Shown in pieces: positions 15,467 to 24,940 of a stretch of 53,927 bases of DNA. Every line of letters begins with the position of its first letter. The first letter of the stretch is position 1. Under the pieces are notes generated by a model. It made no database searches. It worked only from the letters and a program-made list of their open reading frames with translations, and was not told the origin of the DNA. This stretch comes from a virus. Where the stretch lies: positions 1 through 53,927 of the IMG/VR virus record IMGVR_UViG_3300032299_000709. One strand, 5' to 3'. The translations under genes and the position numbers were made by a program.

Positions 15467-15667
15467 ATGACTGATTACTCATCAAGCACATGGCATGTTT
15501 TGCGCAAGTGGGCGGAAGCCCAGCTTGAGCAGGCCAGAACAAAGAACGACGCTGTCGCGCTCTCCGACAACGAGACAGCTGCGTTGCGCGGTGAGATACG
15601 CATGCTAAAAAGATTTCTCGACTTGCCAAATGCGGCAACTCGGGGTGTGGTGGTCGAGCCGGATTAA
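15467..15667 (+). CDS. Small hypothetical protein, 66 aa
   Basis: ATG 15467 lies directly after the terminator-like hairpin of leader B, with no usual Shine-Dalgarno sequence. The product MTDYSSSTWHVLRKWAEAQL... is helical and charged and looks like a genuine phage protein that precedes scaffold genes. The start context suggests either very weak translation or RNA-structure-dependent initiation. Confidence 0.65.
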   Translation: MTDYSSSTWHVLRKWAEAQLEQARTKNDAVALSDNETAALRGEIRMLKRFLDLPNAATRGVVVEPD

Positions 15668-15690
15668 CGTCCCGCTTGGCCTTTTTAGTG

Positions 15691-15708
15691 GGCCGCCAAA
15701 AGACGGCC
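15691..15708 (+). promoter_or_regulatory. Short hairpin before the scaffold gene
   Basis: GGCCG-N8-CGGCC followed by TTTATTT and then the TTGGAGAG ribosome-binding site. It resembles hairpin 2 of leaders A to C but has no promoter and no GTGCGCCC hairpin. Possibly a weak attenuator or RNA stabiliser for the capsid message. Confidence 0.4.
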
Positions 15709-15727
15709 TTTATTTGGAGAGCAAAAA

Positions 15728-16618
15728 GTGGAAGAAAACCAACTGTCTTCGGAAGAAGTGCAAAACTTGTGGGATGAAGAGGCGTCAAAACTGGGTGCCG
15801 ACGGTGATACGTTCGCATCTGAGTCTTTAGCCGCTGCGCCGGAAACGCCGCAGGACTTTGATCTTGAGCAAGCACAAATCGAATCGGAACAGCCGGAAGA
15901 TCCCTTAGCCGGGCTATCTTTAACGGTCCGTGCCAAATTGGCGCAGATCGATGATTTAGCACAGGCAAATGCTCAACTGCTGCACCATGTCAAAACGACC
16001 GAAGGTCGCGTGGCAGCGATGCAACGAGAAGCTCAGCAGGCACGTCAAGCAGCAATGCAAGAAGCGCCTACGCAGACAGCTATCACCAGCGCCGTCAAGA
16101 ACCCAGAGAAGTGGGAGCAGCTCAAGCAAGATTTTCCCGAGTGGGCAGGAGCGATGGAGGAATACGTCGCATCAAAGGTGGGAGGCCAGCAGCAGCAGCA
16201 AGTTTTGACACCCGAACAGGTGGCAGGCTATGTGCAGCAGCAGGTCGCACAAACCCGCGCTGAGATGGGGCGCCTCATGGAAGAAGCACGAATTGAAGGT
16301 AAGTACGAGAACTGGCGCGATACGGTCAACACGACTGAATTTGCGCAATGGTTTGCCGTGCAGTCACCTGACACTCGGGCCCTCGCTGACAGCTCGGCAG
16401 CTAGAGACGCGATTAAGATGCTTGACTTGTTCAATACATCTAAATCGGTTTCGGCTACGGACATCAAGCAAGAGCGCGGAGCACGTCTCGCTGCCGCCGC
16501 GACAACTCGAACTGGCCAGACACCGCCGCCTAAAACACTTGGCGACATGTCACCAGCGGAACTGTGGAACTATGAAGCCAAGAAACGTGAGCGAGAGCTC
16601 AAAGAACGCGGTTATTAA
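15728..16618 (+). CDS. Putative scaffold protein, 296 aa
   Basis: GTG start 15728 with TTGGAGAG upstream. Very acidic N-terminus (MEENQLSSEEVQNLWDEEAS), central Gln-rich coiled coil (QREAQQARQAAMQEAPTQ and QQQQQ near 160), and a basic C-terminal tail ending KKRERELKERGY, the usual capsid-binding end of scaffolds. It lies immediately before the major capsid gene. Assigned by composition and position, as scaffolds diverge strongly. Confidence 0.75.
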   Translation: MEENQLSSEEVQNLWDEEASKLGADGDTFASESLAAAPETPQDFDLEQAQIESEQPEDPLAGLSLTVRAKLAQIDDLAQANAQLLHHVKTTEGRVAAMQREAQQARQAAMQEAPTQTAITSAVKNPEKWEQLKQDFPEWAGAMEEYVASKVGGQQQQQVLTPEQVAGYVQQQVAQTRAEMGRLMEEARIEGKYENWRDTVNTTEFAQWFAVQSPDTRALADSSAARDAIKMLDLFNTSKSVSATDIKQERGARLAAAATTRTGQTPPPKTLGDMSPAELWNYEAKKRERELKERGY

Positions 16619-16646
16619 CTCAATTTTCAAAAAAGGAAACTAGACC

Positions 16647-17705
16647 ATGTCTATTCAAAATTACGGCACCGTAGCATCGCGAAATCTAATCCGCGCTGCC
16701 CAAGGTATGCTTGAACACGCACAGCCCATCACTGTTTTGGGCGACTTCGGTACTCAACGTGAGATGCCACAGAATTCGACAGACACTTTGGTGTTCCGTC
16801 GTACTCTGCCTTTTGGCGCATCTACTGTTGGTACAACAATCGAGAACTCTTCTCGCTACGTTGGTACTCCTGACATCACCGCTTCCAACTTCGTGTTGGC
16901 TGAAGGTGTGACACCCAACGCAAACACAATCTCTTTCCAAGACGTGTCTGTTCAGTTGCAACAATATGGCGTGCTGTTCAAGTACTCCAGCAAAGTTGAG
17001 CAGCTGTATGAAGATGACATTCCCGGCGAAATGGTCAAGCTCACAGGCGAGACACTGGCTGAGGTGATGGAAATGGTTCGTTACGGTGTGTTGAAAGCCG
17101 GTTCTACTGTGATCTATGCAAACGGTTCTAGCCGCTCTGCAATCAACACAGCAATCAGCTTGAACGCAATCCGTAAAGCAGCTCGTACACTTGAGTCCAA
17201 CCGTTCACGCCGTGTGACCAGCCGTCTGGCTCCCGGTGTCAACTTCGGCACTCGCGCTGTGCAGCCTGCATACGTTATCTTCTGCCACACTGACGCTGTC
17301 AGCGACATCCGTAACTTGCCCGGTTTCACCCGCGTGGAAGAGTACGGTTCATTCAAGCCAATCCATGACCGCGAAATCGGCGCTTGCGAAGACTTCCGTT
17401 TCATCAGCTCACCCCTGTTGAAATCTTTCTTGGCTGCTGGTTCTGCAACCTTGAATGGCATGTTGTCTGTTGGCGCTGCTAACGTTGACGTGTATCCCTT
17501 CATCATCATTGGTGAAGACTGCTGGGGCCAAGTTGCTCTTAAGGGCATGTCTGCCATCAAGCCTGTGGTCCTCAAAGCCTCACAGACCAACCACGCCAAC
17601 CCATTGGGCCAATTTGGCTACGTGGGTGCTTCTACATGGTTCGCGACTGTGCGTTTGAACGACGCCTTCATGGCCCGTATCGAAGCCGGTGTGACCGCTC
17701 TGTAA
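16647..17705 (+). CDS. Major capsid protein, N4-gp56 family
   Basis: 352 residues. The sequence matches the N4-gp56 type HK97-fold capsid pattern: an N-terminal MSIQNYGTVASRNLIRAAQ, an E-loop region with FRRTLPFG and LAEGVTPNANTISFQDV, the A-domain phrase YVIFCHTDAVSDIRNLPGF, and the late VYPFIIIGEDCWGQV. Strong ribosome-binding site AAAAGGAAAC. Codon use is noticeably more biased than in neighbours (CGT, CTG, GGT), as expected for a highly expressed gene. A stable hairpin follows at 17713. Confidence 0.92.
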   Translation: MSIQNYGTVASRNLIRAAQGMLEHAQPITVLGDFGTQREMPQNSTDTLVFRRTLPFGASTVGTTIENSSRYVGTPDITASNFVLAEGVTPNANTISFQDVSVQLQQYGVLFKYSSKVEQLYEDDIPGEMVKLTGETLAEVMEMVRYGVLKAGSTVIYANGSSRSAINTAISLNAIRKAARTLESNRSRRVTSRLAPGVNFGTRAVQPAYVIFCHTDAVSDIRNLPGFTRVEEYGSFKPIHDREIGACEDFRFISSPLLKSFLAAGSATLNGMLSVGAANVDVYPFIIIGEDCWGQVALKGMSAIKPVVLKASQTNHANPLGQFGYVGASTWFATVRLNDAFMARIEAGVTAL

Positions 17706-17712
17706 TGGATTA

Positions 17713-17732
17713 GCTGGGACGCAAGTCCCAGC
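17713..17732 (+). terminator. Hairpin after the capsid gene
   Basis: A perfect 8-bp stem GCTGGGAC-GCAA-GTCCCAGC with a GNRA tetraloop, 7 bases after the capsid stop. Only GTCTTAACTT follows, so it is either a weak terminator or a 3' end protector that keeps the capsid part of the message abundant. Confidence 0.55.
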
Positions 17733-17755
17733 GTCTTAACTTAAAGGACATCACC

Positions 17756-18226
17756 ATGCAATCAAACTACTGGAAACTTCTAAACGAAGACCGTTTGAAC
17801 GATGTATCCGCACTGTCTGTCACGGCTCCTATCTTGGGTCCCGTTGCAAACATGACGCTTACTGCTACGACATCACTGACGGCAGCAGAAAGCGGTGAGA
17901 CATATTTCTTGTCTTCGGCTACTGAATTCGTAACTACTCTGCCCTTGCCTGCTGCGGGTTTGACATACACCTTCATTGTGACTGCGGCACCTTCTGGCGC
18001 CAGTTACACGATCGTGACCAACGGCAGTGCCAACATCATTAAAGGCCAAGCGTATCCCGCTTCTGGCGCTGCTGGTGATACAGGCACAGCCGATGACACC
18101 ATCTCTTTTGTAGATGGTTCGTCAGTTGCAGGCGATCGCGTAACGGTCATTAGTGACGGTACAAGCTGGTTTGCTTATGCGCATTGCGCAGTGGCAGCTG
18201 GCGTGACTTTCACCACAGCTTCTTAA
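17756..18226 (+). CDS. Putative head decoration protein, 156 aa
   Basis: Ribosome-binding site AAAGGACATCACC. After a short N-terminal arm the protein is beta-rich with Thr/Ser/Ala/Gly (TAAESGETYFLSSATEF, DRVTVISDGTSWFAYAHC), similar to small structural proteins behind capsid genes. Bias in codon choice resembles the capsid gene, which suggests high expression. No firm family; a decoration or fibre-like capsid protein is inferred. Confidence 0.6.
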   Translation: MQSNYWKLLNEDRLNDVSALSVTAPILGPVANMTLTATTSLTAAESGETYFLSSATEFVTTLPLPAAGLTYTFIVTAAPSGASYTIVTNGSANIIKGQAYPASGAAGDTGTADDTISFVDGSSVAGDRVTVISDGTSWFAYAHCAVAAGVTFTTAS

Positions 18227-18252
18227 TCAATCTTTTCCTAAAGGAATAAATC

Positions 18253-18690
18253 ATGTCATACAATATTGAACAAGCCAATAGTGGCTATCTCTCGCTAACC
18301 GCTGCCGGCTTGGCTGAAGGCACAAACGCCAACACCTTCAAGACTACAAACACCTTGACTTACACAAGCAATGGTATTTTTAAGTCTAAGGCTGCTACTG
18401 ACAACTTGACATTTACTGCCGGCACTGCTTTGGGTAATTCTCAGGCTTGCTTGTTTGGCGTGTGGATCACTTCTGGCGGCACCATATCGACCACACAAGG
18501 TCCTATCGTTGCTGCTGACGATCCATGTCCAGTGCCTTCACAGGTTACGGCTAACACAACTTTGGTCGGTTTGATCAAAGTAGTTACCAGCTCGTCTGCT
18601 ACGTTTACGCCCGGTAGTACCGACCTCAGCGCTACCGGTATCACTGATACCTTTAGCGACTGCATGGACATGCCCGGCTCAGCCCAGTAA
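18253..18690 (+). CDS. Structural-type protein, 145 aa
   Basis: ATG 18253 after AAAGGAATAAATC. Thr/Ser/Gly-rich beta sequence (NTFKTTNTLTYTSNGIFKSK, GVWITSGGTISTTQGP), few charged residues, compatible with a virion surface protein. It lies between the decoration-like gene and a strong intrinsic terminator, so it closes the capsid expression unit. Function inferred from context only. Confidence 0.6.
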   Translation: MSYNIEQANSGYLSLTAAGLAEGTNANTFKTTNTLTYTSNGIFKSKAATDNLTFTAGTALGNSQACLFGVWITSGGTISTTQGPIVAADDPCPVPSQVTANTTLVGLIKVVTSSSATFTPGSTDLSATGITDTFSDCMDMPGSAQ

Positions 18691-18718
18691 GTTGCCATCT
18701 CTCTTAACAGAGGGTTTT

Positions 18719-18747
18719 GCAGGTTGCCTTCGGGCAGCCTGCTTTTT
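18719..18747 (+). terminator. Intrinsic terminator after the capsid unit
   Basis: A 10-bp stem GCAGGTTGCC/GGCAGCCTGC (one G-U pair) around a TTCG tetraloop, followed by TTTTT. Best-formed rightward terminator in the window. It ends the block that starts at promoter B and would lower expression of the neck and tail genes relative to capsid. Confidence 0.85.
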
Positions 18748-18783
18748 GGCAAACCAGTTTTTTAAACCTAACGGAGAATGAAG

Positions 18784-19206
18784 ATGGCAAAAAAAGAAGT
18801 AGTCGCAGGCATTGAGATCCTAGACGACACACCAACAATTGATCCTGTTTCCCAAGTTGCAGACCTTCGCGAGCTTGCTGCAAGCGAAGCCTTTATGAAC
18901 GAGCTGGTTGAAGTTATGGTGCATTCCAGCACCGACGAAAACCAAGCCCCTCACGTAATTCTTAATTGCAACGGGACCAACCAGCCTATCCTGCGCGGCG
19001 TGCCAACACGCGTTCGTCGCAAGTATGTTGAGATCTTGGCACGTATGAAGGAAACCAAATACAGCCAAGTAACTCGCAACCCAGCAGCGCCTGATCAAAT
19101 CGACATGATTGCGCGCCACGGCTTGGCCTATCCTTTTGAAATGCTGGCCGACGAAAATCCTCGTGGCCGCGCATGGCTTCAAAACGTATTGGCTGAACCT
19201 GCTTAA
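18784..19206 (+). CDS. Hypothetical protein between capsid and neck genes, 140 aa
   Basis: ATG 18784 is favoured (GGAG seven bases upstream); an in-frame ATG at 18778 is too close to that site. It is acidic at the N-terminus, with a central basic segment (RGVPTRVRRKYVEILARMKE) and a tail NPRGRAWLQNVLAEPA. Conserved-looking, but no family is recognised. Position suggests a head completion or assembly role. Confidence 0.65.
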   Translation: MAKKEVVAGIEILDDTPTIDPVSQVADLRELAASEAFMNELVEVMVHSSTDENQAPHVILNCNGTNQPILRGVPTRVRRKYVEILARMKETKYSQVTRNPAAPDQIDMIARHGLAYPFEMLADENPRGRAWLQNVLAEPA

Positions 19207-19221
19207 ACACAGGGCGACCCA

Positions 19222-19914
19222 GTGAACTATCTCCAGCTTATCAACCGACTGCGCGTGGAGTGCGGCGTCTCTGGCGCCAGCACGCCGCTGATCACCGTTA
19301 CTGGTTTGACCGGCGAGTCTTACCGGATGGCAAGCTGGATCAATACTGCTTGGGTCGATGTGCAAACGGCCAAGGAAGATTGGCAGTGGATGCGTAATCC
19401 GGTGGAATTTAACACGGTTACGCAACAGCAAATTTACACCCCCACCCAAGCCGGTGTGGGGTCTACTTTTGGAAACTGGAAACGTGATAGTTGGCGCGCT
19501 TCGTCTGTAGGACAAAACTACAAAGACGAGCAGCTGATGAACTACATGGACTACACGACGTTCCGCAACCTGTACATGTACGGGAATATGCGCACAACGT
19601 ACGCGCGCCCTGTGGTTGTCACGGTTGACCCAGATAAGAACTTGGGTTTTGGCTCAATACCGGACCAGCCTTACGTCATTGTGGGTGAGTACTATGTTCA
19701 GCCAACAGAGTTTGCATTGGCCACTGATGCGCCGCCTACTGTGTTTCCTGACCGCTTTCAGATGATGATCGTCTACAGAGCGATGATGTTTTACGGCGGC
19801 TATGAATCAGCGCCAGAAGTCTATCAACGTGGTGAATTTGAATTTAAAAGGTTGATGAACCGATTGGACATCGACCAACTGCCAACAGTCGTCAGCGGCC
19901 CGCCGCTTGCATAA
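19222..19914 (+). CDS. Head-tail adaptor protein, 230 aa
   Basis: GTG start 19222 (MNYLQLINRLRVECGVSG). Helical N-terminus followed by SWINTAWVDVQTAKEDWQWM, a pattern I associate with phage adaptor/neck proteins that attach under the portal (P22 gp4-like role). Size and location after capsid and before the large neck/tail protein agree. Enzymatic motifs absent. Confidence 0.7.
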   Translation: MNYLQLINRLRVECGVSGASTPLITVTGLTGESYRMASWINTAWVDVQTAKEDWQWMRNPVEFNTVTQQQIYTPTQAGVGSTFGNWKRDSWRASSVGQNYKDEQLMNYMDYTTFRNLYMYGNMRTTYARPVVVTVDPDKNLGFGSIPDQPYVIVGEYYVQPTEFALATDAPPTVFPDRFQMMIVYRAMMFYGGYESAPEVYQRGEFEFKRLMNRLDIDQLPTVVSGPPLA

Positions 19915-19923
19915 GGCGCATAA

Positions 19924-21969
19924 ATGCAGCTGACCACGCCCAAAGTTAACTACGATCTAATTCGCCTTGGTGGCGGTTTGGATCAGGTAACTCCCACGCT
20001 TTCTTTGCCACCGGGTGTTGTTCGCCGCGCGGCAAACTTTGAGTGTTCAATTACCGGCGGCTACACCCGCATTGCTGGCTATGAGCGTTTTGATGGCAGG
20101 CCCAGTCCGTCTGCTGCCAATTACAATATTTTGGTTTGCACGTTTACGGCCACGGTTACCGTTGGCCAAACGGTTACCGGCAGCGTGTCAGGGGCAACAG
20201 GTCGCGTCATTGTGGTAAATACGACTTCTTTGGTTGTTACCCGAGAAACCGGGGCCTTTGTTGCCGGAGATGTTTTAAACAATGGCTCCGGTTTTGTGGG
20301 CACCATCACGGCGGTGCAAGGCGTGTCAGCCGATGGGTTGACTGACGCACAATACCAAAATCTTGCAGCCGACAACTACCGCGCTGACATCACTGCCGTG
20401 CCCGGATCAGGATCTGTTCTTGGAGTAGCGTATTACAACGGCACGGTATACGCATGGCGCAATAACGCTGGCGGCACTGCCGCCGTGATGCACCGGTCAA
20501 GCAGCTCTGGCTGGACTGCGATCACGCTTGGCAAAACCATGTCGTTTGATAATGGCGTGCTGCTGATACCAGACGGCGTTACCTTAACCGGTCAAAGCAG
20601 TGGGGCTACCGGCGTGGTTGCTCGTACGGTTCTTGAAGACGGCACTTATGGTTCAAGCGACGCGGCCGGACAATTGATTTTGTCTAGCGTTACTGGAACG
20701 TTTACGGTTGGCGAGAATTTGCGTATAGGTGCTACTACTTACGCGCGCGTTTTGACCGCGCCCGTACAAATCACTTTAACGGCTGGCGGTCGTTACGAAA
20801 CCACCGTTGCAAACTTTGGCGGTGGCACGGCAAATTACAAATTGTATGGAGTAAGCGGTACAAACAATGCTTTTGAGTTTGATGGCACGACCTATGTGCC
20901 AATCAGAACCGGCATGGCCGTTGACACGCCTTCACACATTTGCTTTCACAAACAGCATTTGTTTTTGAGCTTTAACGCTTCTGTGCAATTTTCAGCCCTT
21001 GGTTTTCCTTACCAGTGGACACCTTTGCTAGGCGCCGGCGAAATTGCAATGAACGCGGAAGTTACCAACTTGCTGGTGTTGCCGGGCGACCAATCAAGTG
21101 GCGCTCTAGGCGTTTACACCCGCAACGATACATCTGTGCTGTACGGCACAAGTTCAGCCAACTTTAGCCTATCGACATTTAACTCCGGCACCGGAGCATT
21201 TCCTTACACCGCACAAAACATGGATCAAGCCTATGTGCTTGACGACCGAGGCATCATGAGTTTAGGAACGTCTCTAAACTTTGGTAACTTCGTGCCAGCG
21301 GCGTTGACCATGAACATTCCTAAATTTATTGAGCAACACCGTGGGCTGTCTGTTGGCAGTACGGTCAACCGGGACAAGGGCCAGTACCGAGTGTTCTTTT
21401 CAGACGGATCAGCTCTTTACTTGACAATCCTAAACGGCCGAGTCTTAGGCAGCATGCCAATGCAGTTTCAACACAATATTAACTGTGCAATTGACAGCGA
21501 AAAGCCCAACGGCGGCACGGTCCAATTCTTTGGTTCAACCAACGGCTACGTGTACCAAATGGATCTGGGCACGAGTTTTGACGGCGAGCAAATTCCGGCC
21601 AACATAAACTTGGTCTACAACTCCATAAAATCGCCACGAATTTTGAAACGGTATCGCAAAGCTACCGTAGAATTGTCAGGGGATTCCTACGCCGAAATTC
21701 AATTTGGCTATGACCTTGGCTACCGTACAACAGCATTGACTCAAGCCGAAAACGCTTCATACCAAAACGATTTGCGTTCTAGTTATTGGGATGAAATGGT
21801 TTGGGACAATTTTGTGTGGGATGGATCTGACATATCTCCGTCTGAGATTGAGATTTCGGGAACTGCTGAAAACATAGCTATCCGCATTTCTTCAAACTCT
21901 GACCTTCTTCAGTCTTTCACGGTGAATAACATCATTGTGCATTACACCTTACGTCGAGGACTCCGATGA
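19924..21969 (+). CDS. Large neck/tail hub protein (P22 gp10-like role), 681 aa
   Basis: Begins with the LGGGLDQVTPTLSLPPG type signature of phage DNA-stabilisation/tail hub proteins, then repeated beta motifs (GQTVTGSVSGATG, GVTLTGQSSGATGVV) and a YNSIKSPRILKRYRKATVE segment, consistent with a beta-propeller-like plug. It would close the portal and anchor tail fibres. The stop overlaps the fibre gene start (ATGA, 21966-21969). Family by resemblance to PF11134-like proteins; not certain. Confidence 0.65.
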   Translation: MQLTTPKVNYDLIRLGGGLDQVTPTLSLPPGVVRRAANFECSITGGYTRIAGYERFDGRPSPSAANYNILVCTFTATVTVGQTVTGSVSGATGRVIVVNTTSLVVTRETGAFVAGDVLNNGSGFVGTITAVQGVSADGLTDAQYQNLAADNYRADITAVPGSGSVLGVAYYNGTVYAWRNNAGGTAAVMHRSSSSGWTAITLGKTMSFDNGVLLIPDGVTLTGQSSGATGVVARTVLEDGTYGSSDAAGQLILSSVTGTFTVGENLRIGATTYARVLTAPVQITLTAGGRYETTVANFGGGTANYKLYGVSGTNNAFEFDGTTYVPIRTGMAVDTPSHICFHKQHLFLSFNASVQFSALGFPYQWTPLLGAGEIAMNAEVTNLLVLPGDQSSGALGVYTRNDTSVLYGTSSANFSLSTFNSGTGAFPYTAQNMDQAYVLDDRGIMSLGTSLNFGNFVPAALTMNIPKFIEQHRGLSVGSTVNRDKGQYRVFFSDGSALYLTILNGRVLGSMPMQFQHNINCAIDSEKPNGGTVQFFGSTNGYVYQMDLGTSFDGEQIPANINLVYNSIKSPRILKRYRKATVELSGDSYAEIQFGYDLGYRTTALTQAENASYQNDLRSSYWDEMVWDNFVWDGSDISPSEIEISGTAENIAIRISSNSDLLQSFTVNNIIVHYTLRRGLR

Positions 21970-24551
21970 GCAATCCGTACTATACCCACACCACCTACCC
22001 AACGCCCAACTCGCCCGGCTCATCGGCAACGATGCGCAATGAGTTGGAAAACGTTACCCTTGGTTTTGATCTGTTGCCAACTTTGGCTGGCAACGGTTAC
22101 AAGGTGGCAATGGTTAATTCTGCGGGTACAGCTTTAATTGCTTCAGCGGCTTTGCAGTCTTTGGCCATTACGGCTTCGACAATCAATAGCACAGCGATTG
22201 GCGCAACTACAGCATCGACTGGCGCGTTTACTACCGTTTCAGCAAGCGGCGGTTTTACCGGCAACATTACCGGCAACATCACCGGCAACGTGACCGGTAA
22301 CGTGACCGGCAACTTGACCGGCAACGTAACTTCGTCCGGGTCCAACAGCTTTGCCAGCGTGACCATCTCTGGCGGCACAATTAACGGTACCACGATTGGC
22401 GCTTCCTCAGCTACCACGATTCAAGGCACAACAATCACAGCAACGGTTGGGTTTGTTGGTGGTTTAACCGGCGCCGTGGTTGGTAATGTGACCGGCAATT
22501 TGACGGGCAACGTTACCGCAGCAAGCGGCACGTCAACTTTTAACAACGTGACAGTTTCCGGCACTTTGGCTGGCACTTTAACCGGCAACGTTACCGCGTC
22601 TTCAGGCACGTCCACTTTTAACGACGTAACCATCAACGGTTCGTTGGACATGAACTCGGCTACGGGCAGCACGATCTCGGGATTGAGCACGCCAACAAAC
22701 GCGACAGACGCAGCCAATAAAGGCTATGTCGACACGGCAGACGCGCTTAAGTTGAACCTAACTGGCGGCACGATGTCCGGCGCCATTGCAATGGGCACCG
22801 CCAAGATCACAGGCTTAGGCGATCCAACAGCTGCGCAAGACGCGGCGACCAAAAATTACGTTGACAACACGGTCCAAGGTTTAGACGCTAAAGCATCTTG
22901 CCGTGCCGGAACAACAGCCAACATTACCTTAAGCGGCACGCAAACAATCGATGGCGTGGCCGTGATTGCAGGCGACCGGGTTCTGGTTAAGGATCAAACC
23001 ACTACGGCTAACAACGGCATTTACGTTGCGGCTGCTAGTACGTGGGCTCGGTCTACCGACGCAGACACTTGGGATGAATTGGTCCACGCTTACACGTTTG
23101 TGGAATCCGGCACTGTCAACTCCAACAACGGTTTTGTTTGCACGATAGCTGCGGGCGGCACGCTTGGCAGCACATCGGTAACTTGGGTCCAGTTCTCAGG
23201 CGCTGGCCAGATCACAGCTGGCGCGGGTTTGACAAAGACCGGCAACACGCTGGATGTCGGCACCGCATCAAGCTCACGCATTGTTGTCAACTCCGACAAC
23301 ATCGACTTGGCCACAACGGCAGTAACCGCCGGCACGTATCAGTCGATGACCGTCGACGCCTACGGCCGCGTGACTGCTGGCACAAACCCAACAACCATTG
23401 CCGGTTACAACATTACCAACGCCTACACCAAGACTGAGGTAGACACTACGGTGTCTGGCTTGTTGGCCAAGACTGGCGGCACAATGTCCGGCGCGATTGC
23501 GATGGGCACAAACAAGCTCACCGGTGTTGGCGATCCAACAAACGCACAAGACGCGGCAACCAAGAACTACATTGACGTATTGTTTGGCAGCACAGCAGCT
23601 GCGGCAGCCTCAGCGGCTGCGGCAGCTACAAGTGCATCCAATGCCTTAACCAGCGAGAACAACGCGTCTAGCAGCGCTTCTGCTGCGTCTGGCAGTGCTT
23701 CTGCGGCTTCGGCCTCAGCAACAGCTGCTGCTGCCAGCTACGACAGTTTTGACGATCGCTACCTTGGCGCTAAAAGCTCGCCCCCTTCCGTAGACAACGA
23801 CGGCAATGCTTTGCTGGTCGGCGCTTTGTACTTTGACACAACCAGCAACTTGATGAAGGTGTACACCGGCACGGCTTGGGTCAACGCCGGTTCTTCAGTC
23901 AACGGTACGTCAGAGCGTCAAGTCTATACAGCCACTGCGGCTCAGACAACCTTTGCTGCTACTTACGACGTCGGCTATGTCGATGTCTACTTGAACGGTG
24001 TAAAGCAGCAGGTCAGCGTTGACTTTGTGGCTACCAACGGCACAAGCGTGGTGTTTGGCACGGGCCTGACAGCTGGCGACATTGTTGACATTGTGGCTTA
24101 CGGCGCGTTTGACATTGCGAACGTTTACACGCAAACGCAGTCTGACGCCAGATATTTGCAAAAAGCTGGCGGCACAATGACCGGCGCAATTGCCATGGGC
24201 ACCAGCAAGGTCACGGGCATGGGCGACCCTACTAATGCCCAAGACGCGGCCACCAAGACCTACGTTGATACCGCAGACGCCCTTAAATTGGCTTTGGCTG
24301 GCGGCACTATGTCCGGCGCAATTACTTTTGCTGGCGCTCAAACATGGCCTACGTTTAATCAAAACACAACAGGCACAGCGGCAGGTTTGTCGGCAACTTT
24401 GGCTGCTGGTTCTGGTGGTACGGGATTGACATCCCCCGGTACCGCTGGCAACGTGCTTACTTCTAGCGGGTCTGCTTGGGTTTCATCTACCCCTGCCGCC
24501 CCATTCACAACAGGTAAAGCGATTGCAATGGCAATCGTATTTGGAGGATAA
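21966..24551 (+). CDS. Tail fibre protein with two kinds of repeats, 861 aa
   Basis: N-terminus MSNPYYTHTTYPTPNSPGSS may bind the tail hub. Residues about 95-240 are TGNxTGN repeats (beta-solenoid/hexapeptide style). Three copies of the fibre repeat GGTMSGAIAMGT...DAATKNYVD occur at about residues 268-302, 502-537 and 734-769; an Ala/Ser-rich stretch (about 540-595) follows the second. The C-terminus ends ...GKAIAMAIVFGG. Such trimeric fibres bind the host surface. Confidence 0.85.
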   Translation: MSNPYYTHTTYPTPNSPGSSATMRNELENVTLGFDLLPTLAGNGYKVAMVNSAGTALIASAALQSLAITASTINSTAIGATTASTGAFTTVSASGGFTGNITGNITGNVTGNVTGNLTGNVTSSGSNSFASVTISGGTINGTTIGASSATTIQGTTITATVGFVGGLTGAVVGNVTGNLTGNVTAASGTSTFNNVTVSGTLAGTLTGNVTASSGTSTFNDVTINGSLDMNSATGSTISGLSTPTNATDAANKGYVDTADALKLNLTGGTMSGAIAMGTAKITGLGDPTAAQDAATKNYVDNTVQGLDAKASCRAGTTANITLSGTQTIDGVAVIAGDRVLVKDQTTTANNGIYVAAASTWARSTDADTWDELVHAYTFVESGTVNSNNGFVCTIAAGGTLGSTSVTWVQFSGAGQITAGAGLTKTGNTLDVGTASSSRIVVNSDNIDLATTAVTAGTYQSMTVDAYGRVTAGTNPTTIAGYNITNAYTKTEVDTTVSGLLAKTGGTMSGAIAMGTNKLTGVGDPTNAQDAATKNYIDVLFGSTAAAAASAAAAATSASNALTSENNASSSASAASGSASAASASATAAAASYDSFDDRYLGAKSSPPSVDNDGNALLVGALYFDTTSNLMKVYTGTAWVNAGSSVNGTSERQVYTATAAQTTFAATYDVGYVDVYLNGVKQQVSVDFVATNGTSVVFGTGLTAGDIVDIVAYGAFDIANVYTQTQSDARYLQKAGGTMTGAIAMGTSKVTGMGDPTNAQDAATKTYVDTADALKLALAGGTMSGAITFAGAQTWPTFNQNTTGTAAGLSATLAAGSGGTGLTSPGTAGNVLTSSGSAWVSSTPAAPFTTGKAIAMAIVFGG
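22256..22328 (+). repeat. Tandem 12-bp coding repeats (TGNx) in the tail fibre
   Basis: ACCGGCAACATT/GTG-type 12-bp units follow each other, encoding Thr-Gly-Asn-(Ile/Val/Leu). More scattered copies continue to about 22630. They form the repetitive shaft of the fibre and are prone to copy-number change. Confidence 0.8.
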
Positions 24552-24554
24552 ATC

Positions 24555-24929
24555 ATGGCAGCACCTAATATCGTCAACGTCACAACCATTATTGGCAAGA
24601 CGGCAAACGCAACCCCATCAGACACTTCGGCTAACGTGCTGTTAGCCAACGCCGCAAGCAGCGGCAAAGTGTTTAAAGTCGACATGGTTGTTGCAGCCAA
24701 CATTGATGGCGCGGCTACCTATGCGGCAACGGTTGCGATCAACACGGCTGCTGATGGCTCCGGCACATCTTATGCCCTTGCGTCAACTGTTGATGTGCCC
24801 AATGACGCCGCGCTAATCGTTATCGACAAAAGCACCAGTTTTTACCTTGAAGAAAACCGATCCATTGTTGTCACTAGCAGCTCGGCAAGCAAAATTGCCT
24901 ACACCGTTAGCTACGAGGAAATCTCCTAA
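24555..24929 (+). CDS. Small virion protein, 124 aa
   Basis: ATG 24555 three bases after the fibre stop. Beta-rich, Ala/Thr/Ser-rich sequence (ITTIIGKTA-like start, GAATYAATVAINTAADGSG, YLEENRSIVVTSSSASKIAY). I recognise similar small proteins in other environmental phages among the tail genes. Probably a structural accessory of the fibre region; function not known. Confidence 0.65.
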   Translation: MAAPNIVNVTTIIGKTANATPSDTSANVLLANAASSGKVFKVDMVVAANIDGAATYAATVAINTAADGSGTSYALASTVDVPNDAALIVIDKSTSFYLEENRSIVVTSSSASKIAYTVSYEEIS

Positions 24930-24940
24930 AGGAGCGGTTT

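Noticed and set aside
22097-22417. A 106-codon Val/Pro-rich minus-strand frame in the tail fibre gene
   Set aside because: Antisense of the TGN repeats; composition artefact.
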